Assembly (NCBI GenBank): GCA_003486945.1
Contig: DNFL01000101.1
Coordinates: forward strand, 1-8,645
Source of the DNA: Hyphomonas sp.
Lineage (GTDB): Bacteria; Pseudomonadota; Alphaproteobacteria; Caulobacterales; Hyphomonadaceae
Direction: 5' to 3'
DNA length: 8,645 nucleotides
Below the pieces are notes generated by a model that had not been told where the DNA came from, did not search any database, and saw nothing but the letters and a program-made list of their open reading frames with translations. The translations under genes and the position numbers were made by a program. Every line of letters begins with the position of its first letter. The stretch's first letter is position 1. Of this stretch, positions 1-6,655 are shown one piece after another.

Positions 1-569
1 GAGCCGCCAATTTCCGCGCCGAGAAGATCCGTGCCCAGATAAGGTCGGAAAGTGGGCGTGGAGATCGCCTGGATGAGTTCGGTGCCGAGCGCCGGGTCGC
101 GCATGGCGAGGGTGACGGCGGTGGGCAGGCCTTTCGCCACATCAATCGCGAAGCTGGGGCCGGACATGACGGCAGGCGCAGCCTCAGGCAATTCTTCGGC
201 GAGCACATCGGTCATGAAGCGCGCGGTCGCAAGCTCGATGCCCTTGGAGCAGAGCACGACCGGTGTGCCGGGGCGCAGGGAGGTATTCAGAACACGGAGG
301 GTGGCGCGCGTGTGCTGGGCCGGGGCGACGGCGAAGATGGCGTCGCAGGCGCCGAGGTCTTCGAGGCGCGTGGTCGCGCGGATCTGAGGCTTCAGGGGCA
401 CGCCCTTGAGAAAGACAGTGTTCTCGTGTGCCGTGTTGATCGCCTCGGCGACTTCAGGCTCGCGCGCCCAGATGAGGACGGACTGGCCATCCCGCGCAAT
501 CGCCTGCGCAATCGCCGTGCCCCATGCGCCGGCACCGATGACTCCGAAGGATTTGAAATGCGTTGTCAT
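1..569 (-). CDS. gpsA: Glycerol-3-phosphate dehydrogenase [NAD(P)+], C-terminus cut by window edge
   Basis: GpsA reduces dihydroxyacetone phosphate to sn-glycerol-3-phosphate in the cytosol, supplying the backbone for phospholipid synthesis. The 189 visible residues start MTTHFKSFGVIGAGAWGTA, with the Rossmann dinucleotide motif GAGAWG at residues 12-17. The family motifs SKGIE (about 108-112) and SGPSF (136-140) follow, and the window ends inside the GAEIGG segment (184-189), which normally leads into the catalytic lysine. The usual length is about 330 residues, so roughly 140 C-terminal residues lie outside. The ATG at 569-567 puts the Rossmann motif at the expected distance from the N-terminus. 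I see no clear Shine-Dalgarno before it, which fits translation within an mRNA shared with the gene 44 bases upstream. That neighbour is unrelated to lipid metabolism. The family assignment is firm; the operon is inferred from spacing. Confidence 0.96.
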   Translation of the reverse strand, partial: MTTHFKSFGVIGAGAWGTAIAQAIARDGQSVLIWAREPEVAEAINTAHENTVFLKGVPLKPQIRATTRLEDLGACDAIFAVAPAQHTRATLRVLNTSLRPGTPVVLCSKGIELATARFMTDVLAEELPEAAPAVMSGPSFAIDVAKGLPTAVTLAMRDPALGTELIQAISTPTFRPYLGTDLLGAEIGG

Positions 570-613
570 GAGTGCGTTGTGGCGCAGGCCGGGGTGGGGG
601 GCAAGCGGGACGG

Positions 614-2002
614 TCAGCCCATCAGGCGGAAGGCCTGCGCGCTGAGCGCCGTTGCGCCGGCGACGAGGATCAAGTGCCATAGGAAGATCTGCCGGAAATC
701 CTGGATCGATTGACCTTTCCAAGTGCCGTGCTCCTCGGTGACCATTCGAGCGAAATCCACGAGTTCGCGGCGGGGAACGGACGAGTTGATTGTGGTACCC
801 GACGGTCCCGGACCGCTCACGACGAACGGCGTCTTGAGGCGGTAAAGGACCATGAGCGGCCAAAAGAGGCGCACGAAACCGTCGCGTGCAATCTTCGGCA
901 GGCTCAGCAAGAGCGAATCGACCCGGCCCTTCGTGAGCCACTCCTTGAACAGTTCCCAATGGTTCGATTCTTCATTGTCGACGGTTAATAGATCACCCTT
1001 CTCGGCCCTCGCCATCGTGTTTCCGACGGAAAGGTACATCACCACAGCGTCGGCTAGGATGGCGGGGAACTTCACTCCGTAAGCCGCTGCCGCCTCTGCG
1101 ATCTGTTCGAGTAAATCAGTCTGGGTTTCAACTATGATCAGGGCCCAGCCCTTCAGTTCGATCAGGTTGAAGAACTGAAGGTATTTGGCTGCGCCGATCA
1201 TGGCGAGCAGGAAGACTGGAAAGCCGAACAGCGAGCTGATGGCACCCAGCGCCGTTCTCAACGAGGGCCAGAGCGTGCCCGCGAGCAGCCGTAGCCTGCC
1301 CGGAGAGTTCACATCGGTGGCTGTTTCCACAGCATCGCTGTCTTCGAGTGACCAAGTGTGTAGGTCGCCAAGGTAGAAGACCATGCCTTTTCCATCCGAG
1401 AACCGACCTTCAGTTTCCAGAAACACGCCGTCATAGGCCAACGACTCGACGACATCATCACCATCAAAGTCGATATAGCAAATGCTCAGCTTGCGGATGT
1501 CGAAAGGACCAACCGTCTCGCAGCGTGCAACCGTGTCGATGCCTTTGGCCAGGGATTTTGCCACGATAACAGGATTGGCAGGATCATCCGTAACCTGATC
1601 GACTTCGATGCTACGATCGCACTTAAGGAAAGTCTCGGGCATGTCGCCGGCGATCGCGGATATTTCAAAGTCTTCCTCATAGCCCCCGGCTTTCTGCCTG
1701 AAGCCTTCGCCGGAACCGTCCGGCTCGACCTCGATGACATGGACGAAGTTGTTGTTGGCGATCGCATTGCTGATGTGTTCGACATCATCGAACTCGAACC
1801 AGTTATCCGGCGTGCTGCCGTCGCTGCAGGCTGGCGGCACACCGGTCTCACGTTCATCCGTCTCCCAGGCCGTCATAAATGCGGCGAGATCTTCCTCGGG
1901 CCGGCCTTTCCAGTGGTCAAAGAACGCCCGTGTTACCCGGCCGCAAACGAACTCTCCGCACCAGCGGACTATGGAGATTTCGAAGTAGCGCGTCTCAGAC
2001 AC
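614..2002 (-). CDS. Hypothetical membrane protein: soluble N-terminal domain plus C-terminal hydrophobic segments
   Basis: I do not recognise a characterised family for this 462-residue protein. Residues 1 to about 215 are soluble, acidic and probably beta-rich, beginning MSETRYFEISIVRWCGEFVCG. Motifs in this part are PFDIRKLSICYIDFDGDDVV (166-185), AYDGVF (189-194) and DGKGM (203-207). They remind me of uncharacterised proteins from bacteria and phages that carry 'EPFD..KL' and 'YDG' signatures, a recollection not checked by search. Residues about 254-274 form a clear membrane segment. Weaker ones lie near 312-328 and 376-389, and another clear one at 439-458 close to the C-terminus. The start is GTG (2002-2000), preceded by a good GAGGTGG ribosome binding site that overlaps the stop codon of the upstream thiolase-like gene. 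Only 12 bases separate the two, so they are probably co-transcribed. GC is lower than in neighbours (28 of 60 bases at 1441-1500 against 42 of 60 at 3841-3900), which suggests later acquisition. No catalytic motif is visible. Confidence 0.85.
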   Translation of the reverse strand: MSETRYFEISIVRWCGEFVCGRVTRAFFDHWKGRPEEDLAAFMTAWETDERETGVPPACSDGSTPDNWFEFDDVEHISNAIANNNFVHVIEVEPDGSGEGFRQKAGGYEEDFEISAIAGDMPETFLKCDRSIEVDQVTDDPANPVIVAKSLAKGIDTVARCETVGPFDIRKLSICYIDFDGDDVVESLAYDGVFLETEGRFSDGKGMVFYLGDLHTWSLEDSDAVETATDVNSPGRLRLLAGTLWPSLRTALGAISSLFGFPVFLLAMIGAAKYLQFFNLIELKGWALIIVETQTDLLEQIAEAAAAYGVKFPAILADAVVMYLSVGNTMARAEKGDLLTVDNEESNHWELFKEWLTKGRVDSLLLSLPKIARDGFVRLFWPLMVLYRLKTPFVVSGPGPSGTTINSSVPRRELVDFARMVTEEHGTWKGQSIQDFRQIFLWHLILVAGATALSAQAFRLMG

Positions 2003-2020
2003 GTCCGGCCCACCTCAGAC
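2003..2020 (-). promoter_or_regulatory. Ribosome binding site overlapping a stop codon, fixing a GTG start
   Basis: On the minus strand the thiolase-like gene ends in TGA (2017-2015), and the sequence TGAGGTGGG runs through it. The core GAGGTGG lies about 7 bases before the GTG at 2002. This supports GTG as the start of the 462-residue protein and suggests translational coupling to the gene upstream. Confidence 0.6.
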
Positions 2021-3532
2021 GAAAACGAACGTCGCGGTTTCATTCTCGGCAGTGATGGATACCTTGCGGCCCACGGGGCTCGCATCCTCGCGCAAAACCG
2101 CCAGCGTTGCGGCGTCGGCGCTGTTGGCGATGATGCGGCGGCCGTCCGGGAGGCGGGCGAAGATGATGCCGCGGTCTGGGCCGTCCTTGCCGTGGGTGAC
2201 GGTGAAGGTTTCGAGCGTCGCTTCGCCGGAGACGATGGCGACTTCGACCTGCTGTTTCGGCTTCGCGGCGGGCTCGGCGGGCGTGAAGGATTTCGGCGCG
2301 GTGGTGGAATAGACGCCGGCGGATTCCTTCGTCATCCAGCCACCATTGGCGAGGATAAGGCCGAAGTTGCCCGGATTGGCGCGCAGCGCAGCGGACATCT
2401 CGGCTATTCCGTGCAAGGAGTAATTGTTTCCGGGCCCGCCGAAGAAGGGAAGGCCGCCGGTCAGCGTCAGCGCGCGCTTGTCGGTTTTCCAGTCGAGGCC
2501 GAGTGCAGCGGCGCCGGAGAAGACGGCGCAGGGGAAGCAGGAATAGAGATCGAAGTGCTGGATGTCGGCCTGTTTCTTTCCGGCCTGCGCCAGCGCGCGA
2601 GAGATGGCCGTGTCCATCGCCCAGGACCGGTCGAGCACGGGGCGCAGCGAGATGAGGTCATCGGCTGCATCGCCGCCGCCGTGGAGATAGACGCGTTTGG
2701 CTTCCGGCACGCCGAGATCGTCTGCCTTTGAAGAGGAGACGAGGATGGCCGCGGCGCCCTGGTTCACGGCGTCCTGCGCGATGAACCATTTCAGGAAGGG
2801 GTCGGCGTATTCATAATTCTCGCGCGAGGGCGTCGAGAGGAAGTCGACCGTGTGTTCGACGGGAAACTGCGAATACTTGTTCTTCGCGGCAACGGCGGAG
2901 AAGGGCTGGAACAATTCCGCCATGGCGCGGCGCTGGCCGGAGCGGGTGCGGCCTTCGCGAGCAGCGATGGCGTTTTCGAACAGGCCGTAGAAGTAAGCCG
3001 GCGCGACCAGGCCGTGCTTGATCTCCTCGCGCGACAGCATCATCGGACCCATACCACGATCCTCATACGGAGCATCCGCGCCGTCTGCCCAGTTGATTTC
3101 CACGCCGTGCTTGCGTGCGCCCTTCGAGGCGCGATTTGCTTCCGAGCCGGAAATGAGAACGGCGTCGACTTCGCCCTCATGGATACGGCGGGCAAATTCG
3201 TTGATCAGGGCCTGCGGGCTCTGCCCGCCGACGGTTTCGTAGACGAGGCGCGTTGGCTTTGTGCCGGTTTCGCGCGCGAGCGTTCCGGGCAGGTTGGTGT
3301 TGTGGCCGTGCGGATGGGCGGCGCGCCCGACGGAGTCTTCGAAGATGCGCACGACGGCGATGGTGTCGATGGCGGCGGCGATATTCGCGGCGCCGGTATC
3401 CGCGAGCGCGGCTTTCGAGGCCTCCGCCATCAGTGAGAGCGGCGAGGGCGCGCCAGCGGGGCCGGCTTTTCCGTCCCACTGGCTGAGGGACTGGCCGACG
3501 CCGATGAGGACCGGGAGGTCACCTTTTGCCAT
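2015..3532 (-). CDS. Thiolase-like protein with additional C-terminal domain (annotated as acetyl-CoA acetyltransferase family)
   Basis: This 505-residue protein has a thiolase fold (about 1-415) followed by a Pro/Lys-rich linker (415-427) and a small domain (428-505). The layout matches thiolase-like protein type 1 (TLP1), known from mycobacteria. Recognisable segments are LPVLIGVGQ (6-14), a DLYSCFPCA loop (328-336) and GGLPFFGGPGNNY (359-371). Ordinary thiolases carry a nucleophilic cysteine near residue 90-105; here the matching stretch is VGGQSPQAL (101-109) and has none. The late CxG motif is replaced by ANGGWM (395-400), and the GHP histidine motif is altered, though a histidine remains at 374. 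Standard thiolysis or condensation is therefore doubtful. Lipid or acyl-CoA binding, or a different acyl transfer, is possible. The ATG at 3532 has a GAGGAA ribosome binding site 6-7 bases upstream. The gene lies downstream of an alpha/beta hydrolase and is tightly followed by the 462-residue gene. The fold call is strong; the function is uncertain. Confidence 0.9.
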   Translation of the reverse strand: MAKGDLPVLIGVGQSLSQWDGKAGPAGAPSPLSLMAEASKAALADTGAANIAAAIDTIAVVRIFEDSVGRAAHPHGHNTNLPGTLARETGTKPTRLVYETVGGQSPQALINEFARRIHEGEVDAVLISGSEANRASKGARKHGVEINWADGADAPYEDRGMGPMMLSREEIKHGLVAPAYFYGLFENAIAAREGRTRSGQRRAMAELFQPFSAVAAKNKYSQFPVEHTVDFLSTPSRENYEYADPFLKWFIAQDAVNQGAAAILVSSSKADDLGVPEAKRVYLHGGGDAADDLISLRPVLDRSWAMDTAISRALAQAGKKQADIQHFDLYSCFPCAVFSGAAALGLDWKTDKRALTLTGGLPFFGGPGNNYSLHGIAEMSAALRANPGNFGLILANGGWMTKESAGVYSTTAPKSFTPAEPAAKPKQQVEVAIVSGEATLETFTVTHGKDGPDRGIIFARLPDGRRIIANSADAATLAVLREDASPVGRKVSITAENETATFVFV

Positions 3533-3559
3533 GAAATATTCCTCGCTGCTTGAAGCTAT

Positions 3560-3581
3560 CCGCGCGGTTTAACGTGCGCGG
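3560..3581. repeat. Small GC-rich hairpin between hydrolase and thiolase-like genes
   Basis: The 6-base arms CCGCGC (3560-3565) and GCGCGG (3576-3581) are perfectly complementary around a 10-base AT-richer loop containing TTTAAC. It sits in the 84-base gap between two minus-strand genes. No U-tract follows on either strand, so it is not a standard intrinsic terminator. It could be an mRNA stability or processing element, or chance in GC-rich DNA. Confidence 0.35.
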
Positions 3582-3616
3582 AAAGCGGGCGCGAGGGGAG
3601 ACGTTGGGGAAACGGT

Positions 3617-4366
3617 TCAGCTTGCCGCAGCGAGCTCCGCGAGGATCGCCTCGGGGAAGGCGGGGTCGAGGACGGCGGTGAGGTGGTTGCCCTTCAGTTG
3701 CCGGTAGCGCGCGCCGGGAATCTTCGCGGCGAGCGCGGCGCCGGAGCCGTTGTCGAGGTCCTGCTCACCCGTGAGGACGAGCGTGGGCACATCGAAGGTC
3801 GCGAGCAGGTCGGCGGGTGTGTAGGTGCGCGCGGAGAGGGCGCCGAGATAGCCGGCGAGCCTGCCACCGGTGGCTTTGGCGCGGGCGAGGATGGCTTTTG
3901 CAGCCGGAGTGTCGCGGCCGGCGAGGCCGTCTTCGATCGCGGCGCGGAAGGCGGTGTTGCGATCCTTGTTGTGCTCATCGGCCACGGAGTCGCCGATGCC
4001 GCCGAGGATGAGGCGGCCGGTTGTGCGGCTGAGCAGGTGAAAGCGCAGCGCGGAGATGGCCCCCATCGAATAGCCGACTGTGGCGAGCGGCGCTTCGCCA
4101 AGATGGCTCAGCAGCGCGATCTGGTCGCGCGCGATGGCATCGGCGGGCCAGCGTTCTGGCGGAGCGTCATAGGGCGAGGCGCCGTGGCCGCGCAGGTCGG
4201 GGGCGATAACGCGGTAGCCGGCGGCGGTGATCTTTTCGGCGATCTTCGGCTGCAGCCAGTTGATGTCCGCATTGCCGGAGAAACCGTGCAGTAGGAGGAC
4301 GACAGGGCCGCGCCCGAGGTCGTGATAACAGATCGTGGCAGCGTCGAAGGAGGCGTAGGTTTTCAT
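3617..4366 (-). CDS. Alpha/beta hydrolase
   Basis: This is a 249-residue cytosolic alpha/beta-hydrolase-fold enzyme with no signal peptide. The complete catalytic machinery is visible: oxyanion-hole motif LLLHGFSG (24-31), nucleophile elbow GYSMG with Ser100, acid Asp203 in LTGEQD, and base His228 in KGNH. The segment APDLRGHGAS (55-64) is typical of the esterase/lactonase/haloperoxidase-like branch. The length is normal for the family and the lid region (about 110-190) is short. The substrate cannot be read from the sequence; an ester or thioester linked to the downstream thiolase-like protein is conceivable. An in-frame TAA lies 12 bases before the ATG (4366-4364), so this start is well fixed, although no good Shine-Dalgarno is present and the mRNA leader may be short. 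It is the first gene of the left minus-strand block and diverges from the GGDEF-EAL gene. Confidence 0.93.
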   Translation of the reverse strand: MKTYASFDAATICYHDLGRGPVVLLLHGFSGNADINWLQPKIAEKITAAGYRVIAPDLRGHGASPYDAPPERWPADAIARDQIALLSHLGEAPLATVGYSMGAISALRFHLLSRTTGRLILGGIGDSVADEHNKDRNTAFRAAIEDGLAGRDTPAAKAILARAKATGGRLAGYLGALSARTYTPADLLATFDVPTLVLTGEQDLDNGSGAALAAKIPGARYRQLKGNHLTAVLDPAFPEAILAELAAAS

Positions 4367-4577
4367 GCGCAGGAGTTAACGGGAAGGGTTCCGGGAGACA
4401 ACTGCTCTGAATGGCGGACGGGGAAACGCAAGGCGGATGGCGCATGAAATGCTGTTGCAGGGCGGACAGTTTCAGGCTTCCGCAGCGATTTGGCCGCGTT
4501 GTCCGGATCGATGAAACTTCATCGATCTCCCAAACCATAACTTTCTCTGTTTCAGGTATTCTCGGCTCTGTTGAGGG
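4367..4577. other. Divergent intergenic region
   Basis: This 211-base gap separates the start of the alpha/beta hydrolase (minus) from the GGDEF-EAL gene (plus), so promoters for both should lie here. I could not find a convincing -35/-10 pair for either direction. The only strong signal is the 22-bp dyad at 4506-4527. The plus strand also has a small open frame (4411-4581) that I do not consider coding. Confidence 0.6.
4506..4527. promoter_or_regulatory. 22-bp near-perfect dyad, candidate operator
   Basis: The arms GATCGATGAA (4506-4515) and TTCATCGATC (4518-4527) are exact reverse complements separated by only AC. A two-base spacer makes an RNA hairpin poor, while the dyad suits a dimeric DNA-binding regulator. 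It ends about 50 bases before the first possible start codon of the GGDEF-EAL gene, a usual operator distance. No U-tract follows, which argues against a terminator. The bound protein is unknown. Confidence 0.5.
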
Positions 4578-6569
4578 TTGAAAAAAGAGTCCCGCGCCGT
4601 GACGTCACTGAAGCGAGCATTGATCATACTTTTGAAACAGTACCGGCTTCAGACCGGTGACATGGACCTTTGCCGGGCGCAGTTCCGGGAGTTCGTGCAC
4701 CAGGTCCCGCTGATGTACTTCATCGTCTGCTGGAATGCGGTGGCGGTGGCATTCACCTATCGCAACGAAACGAGCCCTTGGCTCAGCCTGGTTTTCCCGG
4801 TGGTGCTGTGCGCTGTCGGTTGCGCGCGCGGATTCTGGTGGACCCGCAATGCCCAGACGCCATTCTCGGATGCAGAAATCCTGCGCCATATCCGCACCAC
4901 GGGAATCCTTGCGATCGTACTCACATCCGCCTTTTCGGTCTGGACATTCCTGCTTTATCCGCACGGAGACCAGCAGACCAAAGCGCACCTGACCTTCTTC
5001 CTCGCGTTGACGCAGATCAGCGCGGTTTTCTGCCTTTTTCCGCTTCGCCCTGCGGCGCTTTCGGTTGCCACATTCTCCACAATACCTTTCCTGATCCACT
5101 TCGCTATCGTGGACAACGCGCGGATGTTGCCAGAGGCGCTTATGCTGACCCTGGTTGCCGGCGGCATGGTGTTCATTCTCTACAAGTACAATTCAACATT
5201 CTCGAAACTCATACGCTCACGGCACATCCTGCGCCAGCGCCAGCTTGAGACACAGAAGCTCAGCGATGAGAACCGGCAGATTGCGTTCACTGATCCGCTG
5301 AGCGGCCTGCCGAACCGGCGCGCCCTGCTTTCCCGCCTAGAGAATATCGCCGGCCGTACGAGCTGCGAGCCCGGGCGCCTGGCGATGGTGTTCATCGATC
5401 TCGACGGGTTCAAGGTGATTAACGACTTTCATGGCCATCAGTTTGGCGATCATCTGATCACGGAAGTGGGCCGCACGCTGAGCGCGTTGCACGGTGAACA
5501 TTCGATGCTGGCACGCATGGGCGGCGATGAGTTCGCGCTGCTGATCGAAGAAGAGTATGCCGGCGAAGCGGCGCAGCAGTTTGCAGCAATGGCGCTGGAG
5601 CGCCTGACGCAGCCGATCACCATTCTCGACCGTCAGTTCCAGATTGGCGCGAGCATCGGCATTGCGATTGATGCTGAAGGGCTGACCGCGCCGTTCGAGC
5701 TGCTGCGTCAGGCGGACACGGCCATGTACGCCGTCAAGGCGAACGGCAAGCACGGCATACAGGTATTCGACAAGGTGCTCGACGAAGGCAAGATGTGGCG
5801 CCACCAGATCGAGCAGGAGATTGCTGCAGGTCTTGGCCGCTGTGAGTTCGATGTTGTCTACCAGCCGATCGTGGATGCGCGGACGGAGGCTGTCGTTTGC
5901 GTCGAAGCGCTGGTGCGCTGGCCGGGGCGTCCGGGAGGTCCTCTAACCCCGGATGAATTCATCGGCATCGCGGAAGGCAGCGGCACGATCCAGGCGCTCG
6001 GCATGTACGTTCTGGAACGCGCCTGCCGTGAAACGCGGGACGTTGACGGCCTGAACCTGAGCGTCAACGTTTCACCGACGCAGTTCAACAATCCGGATTT
6101 CTGCACCCATGTGCAGCAGATCCTTGCGTTGACCGGCTTTCCTCCGGAGCGGTTGCAGTTGGAAATTACCGAGCGCCATCTGATCGACTATCCGGAGCGC
6201 GCCTCGCTGGCCATCGATACGCTGCGAGACCTGGGTGTCCGGTTCGCGCTTGACGATTTCGGCACGGGTTTCACGAGTATCGCGTACCTGCAGTCCTTCG
6301 GCTTCAGCTGCGTCAAGATTGACCGCTCACTGACAATGCGTCTCGAGCATGATCCCAAGGCAGGTTTCCTGATCTCGGGCCTGATCCAGATGGCGCGCGG
6401 ACTGGACGTCAGTGTCGTGGTCGAGGGCGTCGAGAATGGCGGCCTTGCGGCGACACTCCGGGCAACCGGCTGCCGGCAGCTGCAGGGTTATCATTTCGGG
6501 CGCCCTGGGCCGCTGCGGAACATTGTTGGCGAACAGCGTACCAAAACCGCCAGAGCGGCTGTGGCCTGA
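4578..6569 (+). CDS. Membrane-anchored GGDEF-EAL cyclic-di-GMP signalling protein
   Basis: This protein of up to 663 residues controls the second messenger c-di-GMP at the inner membrane. About six membrane segments span residues 43-203, followed by a short helical linker (204-234). A GGDEF domain (about 235-395) and an EAL domain (about 415-650) follow. The GGDEF motif is intact at 315-319, with metal-binding FIDLDGFK at 272-279, but the inhibitory RxxD site is replaced by GEHS. The EAL domain keeps E443 (EAL), N497, E529, DDFGTG (559-564), K580, E616 and Q636, so phosphodiesterase activity is predicted. The GGDEF domain may make c-di-GMP or only bind GTP. No periplasmic ligand domain is seen; the membrane region may itself be the sensor. 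Coordinates use the longest frame (TTG 4578). GTG 4599 is better supported, with AAAGAG 9 bases upstream, and ATG 4662 is also possible. The gene stands alone with divergent and convergent neighbours. Confidence 0.95.
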   Translation: MKKESRAVTSLKRALIILLKQYRLQTGDMDLCRAQFREFVHQVPLMYFIVCWNAVAVAFTYRNETSPWLSLVFPVVLCAVGCARGFWWTRNAQTPFSDAEILRHIRTTGILAIVLTSAFSVWTFLLYPHGDQQTKAHLTFFLALTQISAVFCLFPLRPAALSVATFSTIPFLIHFAIVDNARMLPEALMLTLVAGGMVFILYKYNSTFSKLIRSRHILRQRQLETQKLSDENRQIAFTDPLSGLPNRRALLSRLENIAGRTSCEPGRLAMVFIDLDGFKVINDFHGHQFGDHLITEVGRTLSALHGEHSMLARMGGDEFALLIEEEYAGEAAQQFAAMALERLTQPITILDRQFQIGASIGIAIDAEGLTAPFELLRQADTAMYAVKANGKHGIQVFDKVLDEGKMWRHQIEQEIAAGLGRCEFDVVYQPIVDARTEAVVCVEALVRWPGRPGGPLTPDEFIGIAEGSGTIQALGMYVLERACRETRDVDGLNLSVNVSPTQFNNPDFCTHVQQILALTGFPPERLQLEITERHLIDYPERASLAIDTLRDLGVRFALDDFGTGFTSIAYLQSFGFSCVKIDRSLTMRLEHDPKAGFLISGLIQMARGLDVSVVVEGVENGGLAATLRATGCRQLQGYHFGRPGPLRNIVGEQRTKTARAAVA

Positions 6570-6587
6570 GTTGCGGAAGGACCGGAT

Positions 6588-6603
6588 CGTCCGTTAGCGG
6601 ACG
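6588..6603. terminator. Hairpin after the GGDEF-EAL gene, possible terminator
   Basis: CGTCCG (6588-6593) and CGGACG (6598-6603) form a 6-bp stem with the tetraloop TTAG, starting 19 bases after the GGDEF-EAL stop codon. There is no U-tract, so intrinsic termination would be weak. It may act with the larger hairpin just downstream. Confidence 0.4.
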
Positions 6604-6608
6604 GTAAG

Positions 6609-6638
6609 GCGCATTGCAGACCATTGTCCGCAATGCGC
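6609..6638. terminator. 9-bp stem-loop between convergent genes, possible bidirectional terminator
   Basis: GCGCATTGC (6609-6617) and GCAATGCGC (6630-6638) pair perfectly around a 12-base loop. The stem lies 18 bases beyond the phoH stop and 39 bases beyond the GGDEF-EAL stop, in the convergent gap. Its position suggests ending transcription from both sides, but neither strand has a proper run of T after the stem, so the efficiency is uncertain. Confidence 0.5.
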
Positions 6639-6655
6639 GCGGTTTGCCGCAAGCG

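Noticed and set aside
312..713. Plus-strand frame of 133 codons antisense to gpsA
   Set aside because: It is opposite a clearly identified gpsA reading frame with intact family motifs, and has no motif of its own.
1739..2731. Long plus-strand open frame (330 codons) antisense to the thiolase-like and membrane protein genes
   Set aside because: It spans the junction of two well-supported minus-strand genes, and its translation is Gly/Arg/Ala-rich low-complexity sequence with no recognisable motif. Antisense frames of this size are common in GC-rich coding DNA.
3560..3581. GC-rich hairpin considered as a terminator between the hydrolase and thiolase-like genes
   Set aside because: No U-tract follows on the minus strand, and the loop is large for the 6-bp stem. 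It is kept only as a low-confidence hairpin.
4411..4581. Small plus-strand frame of 56 codons whose stop overlaps the TTG candidate start at 4578
   Set aside because: There is no well-placed ribosome binding site (GGGAG is about 13 bases away). It contains several codons that are rare in the neighbouring genes, and the 22-bp dyad lies inside it. A leader peptide cannot be fully excluded.
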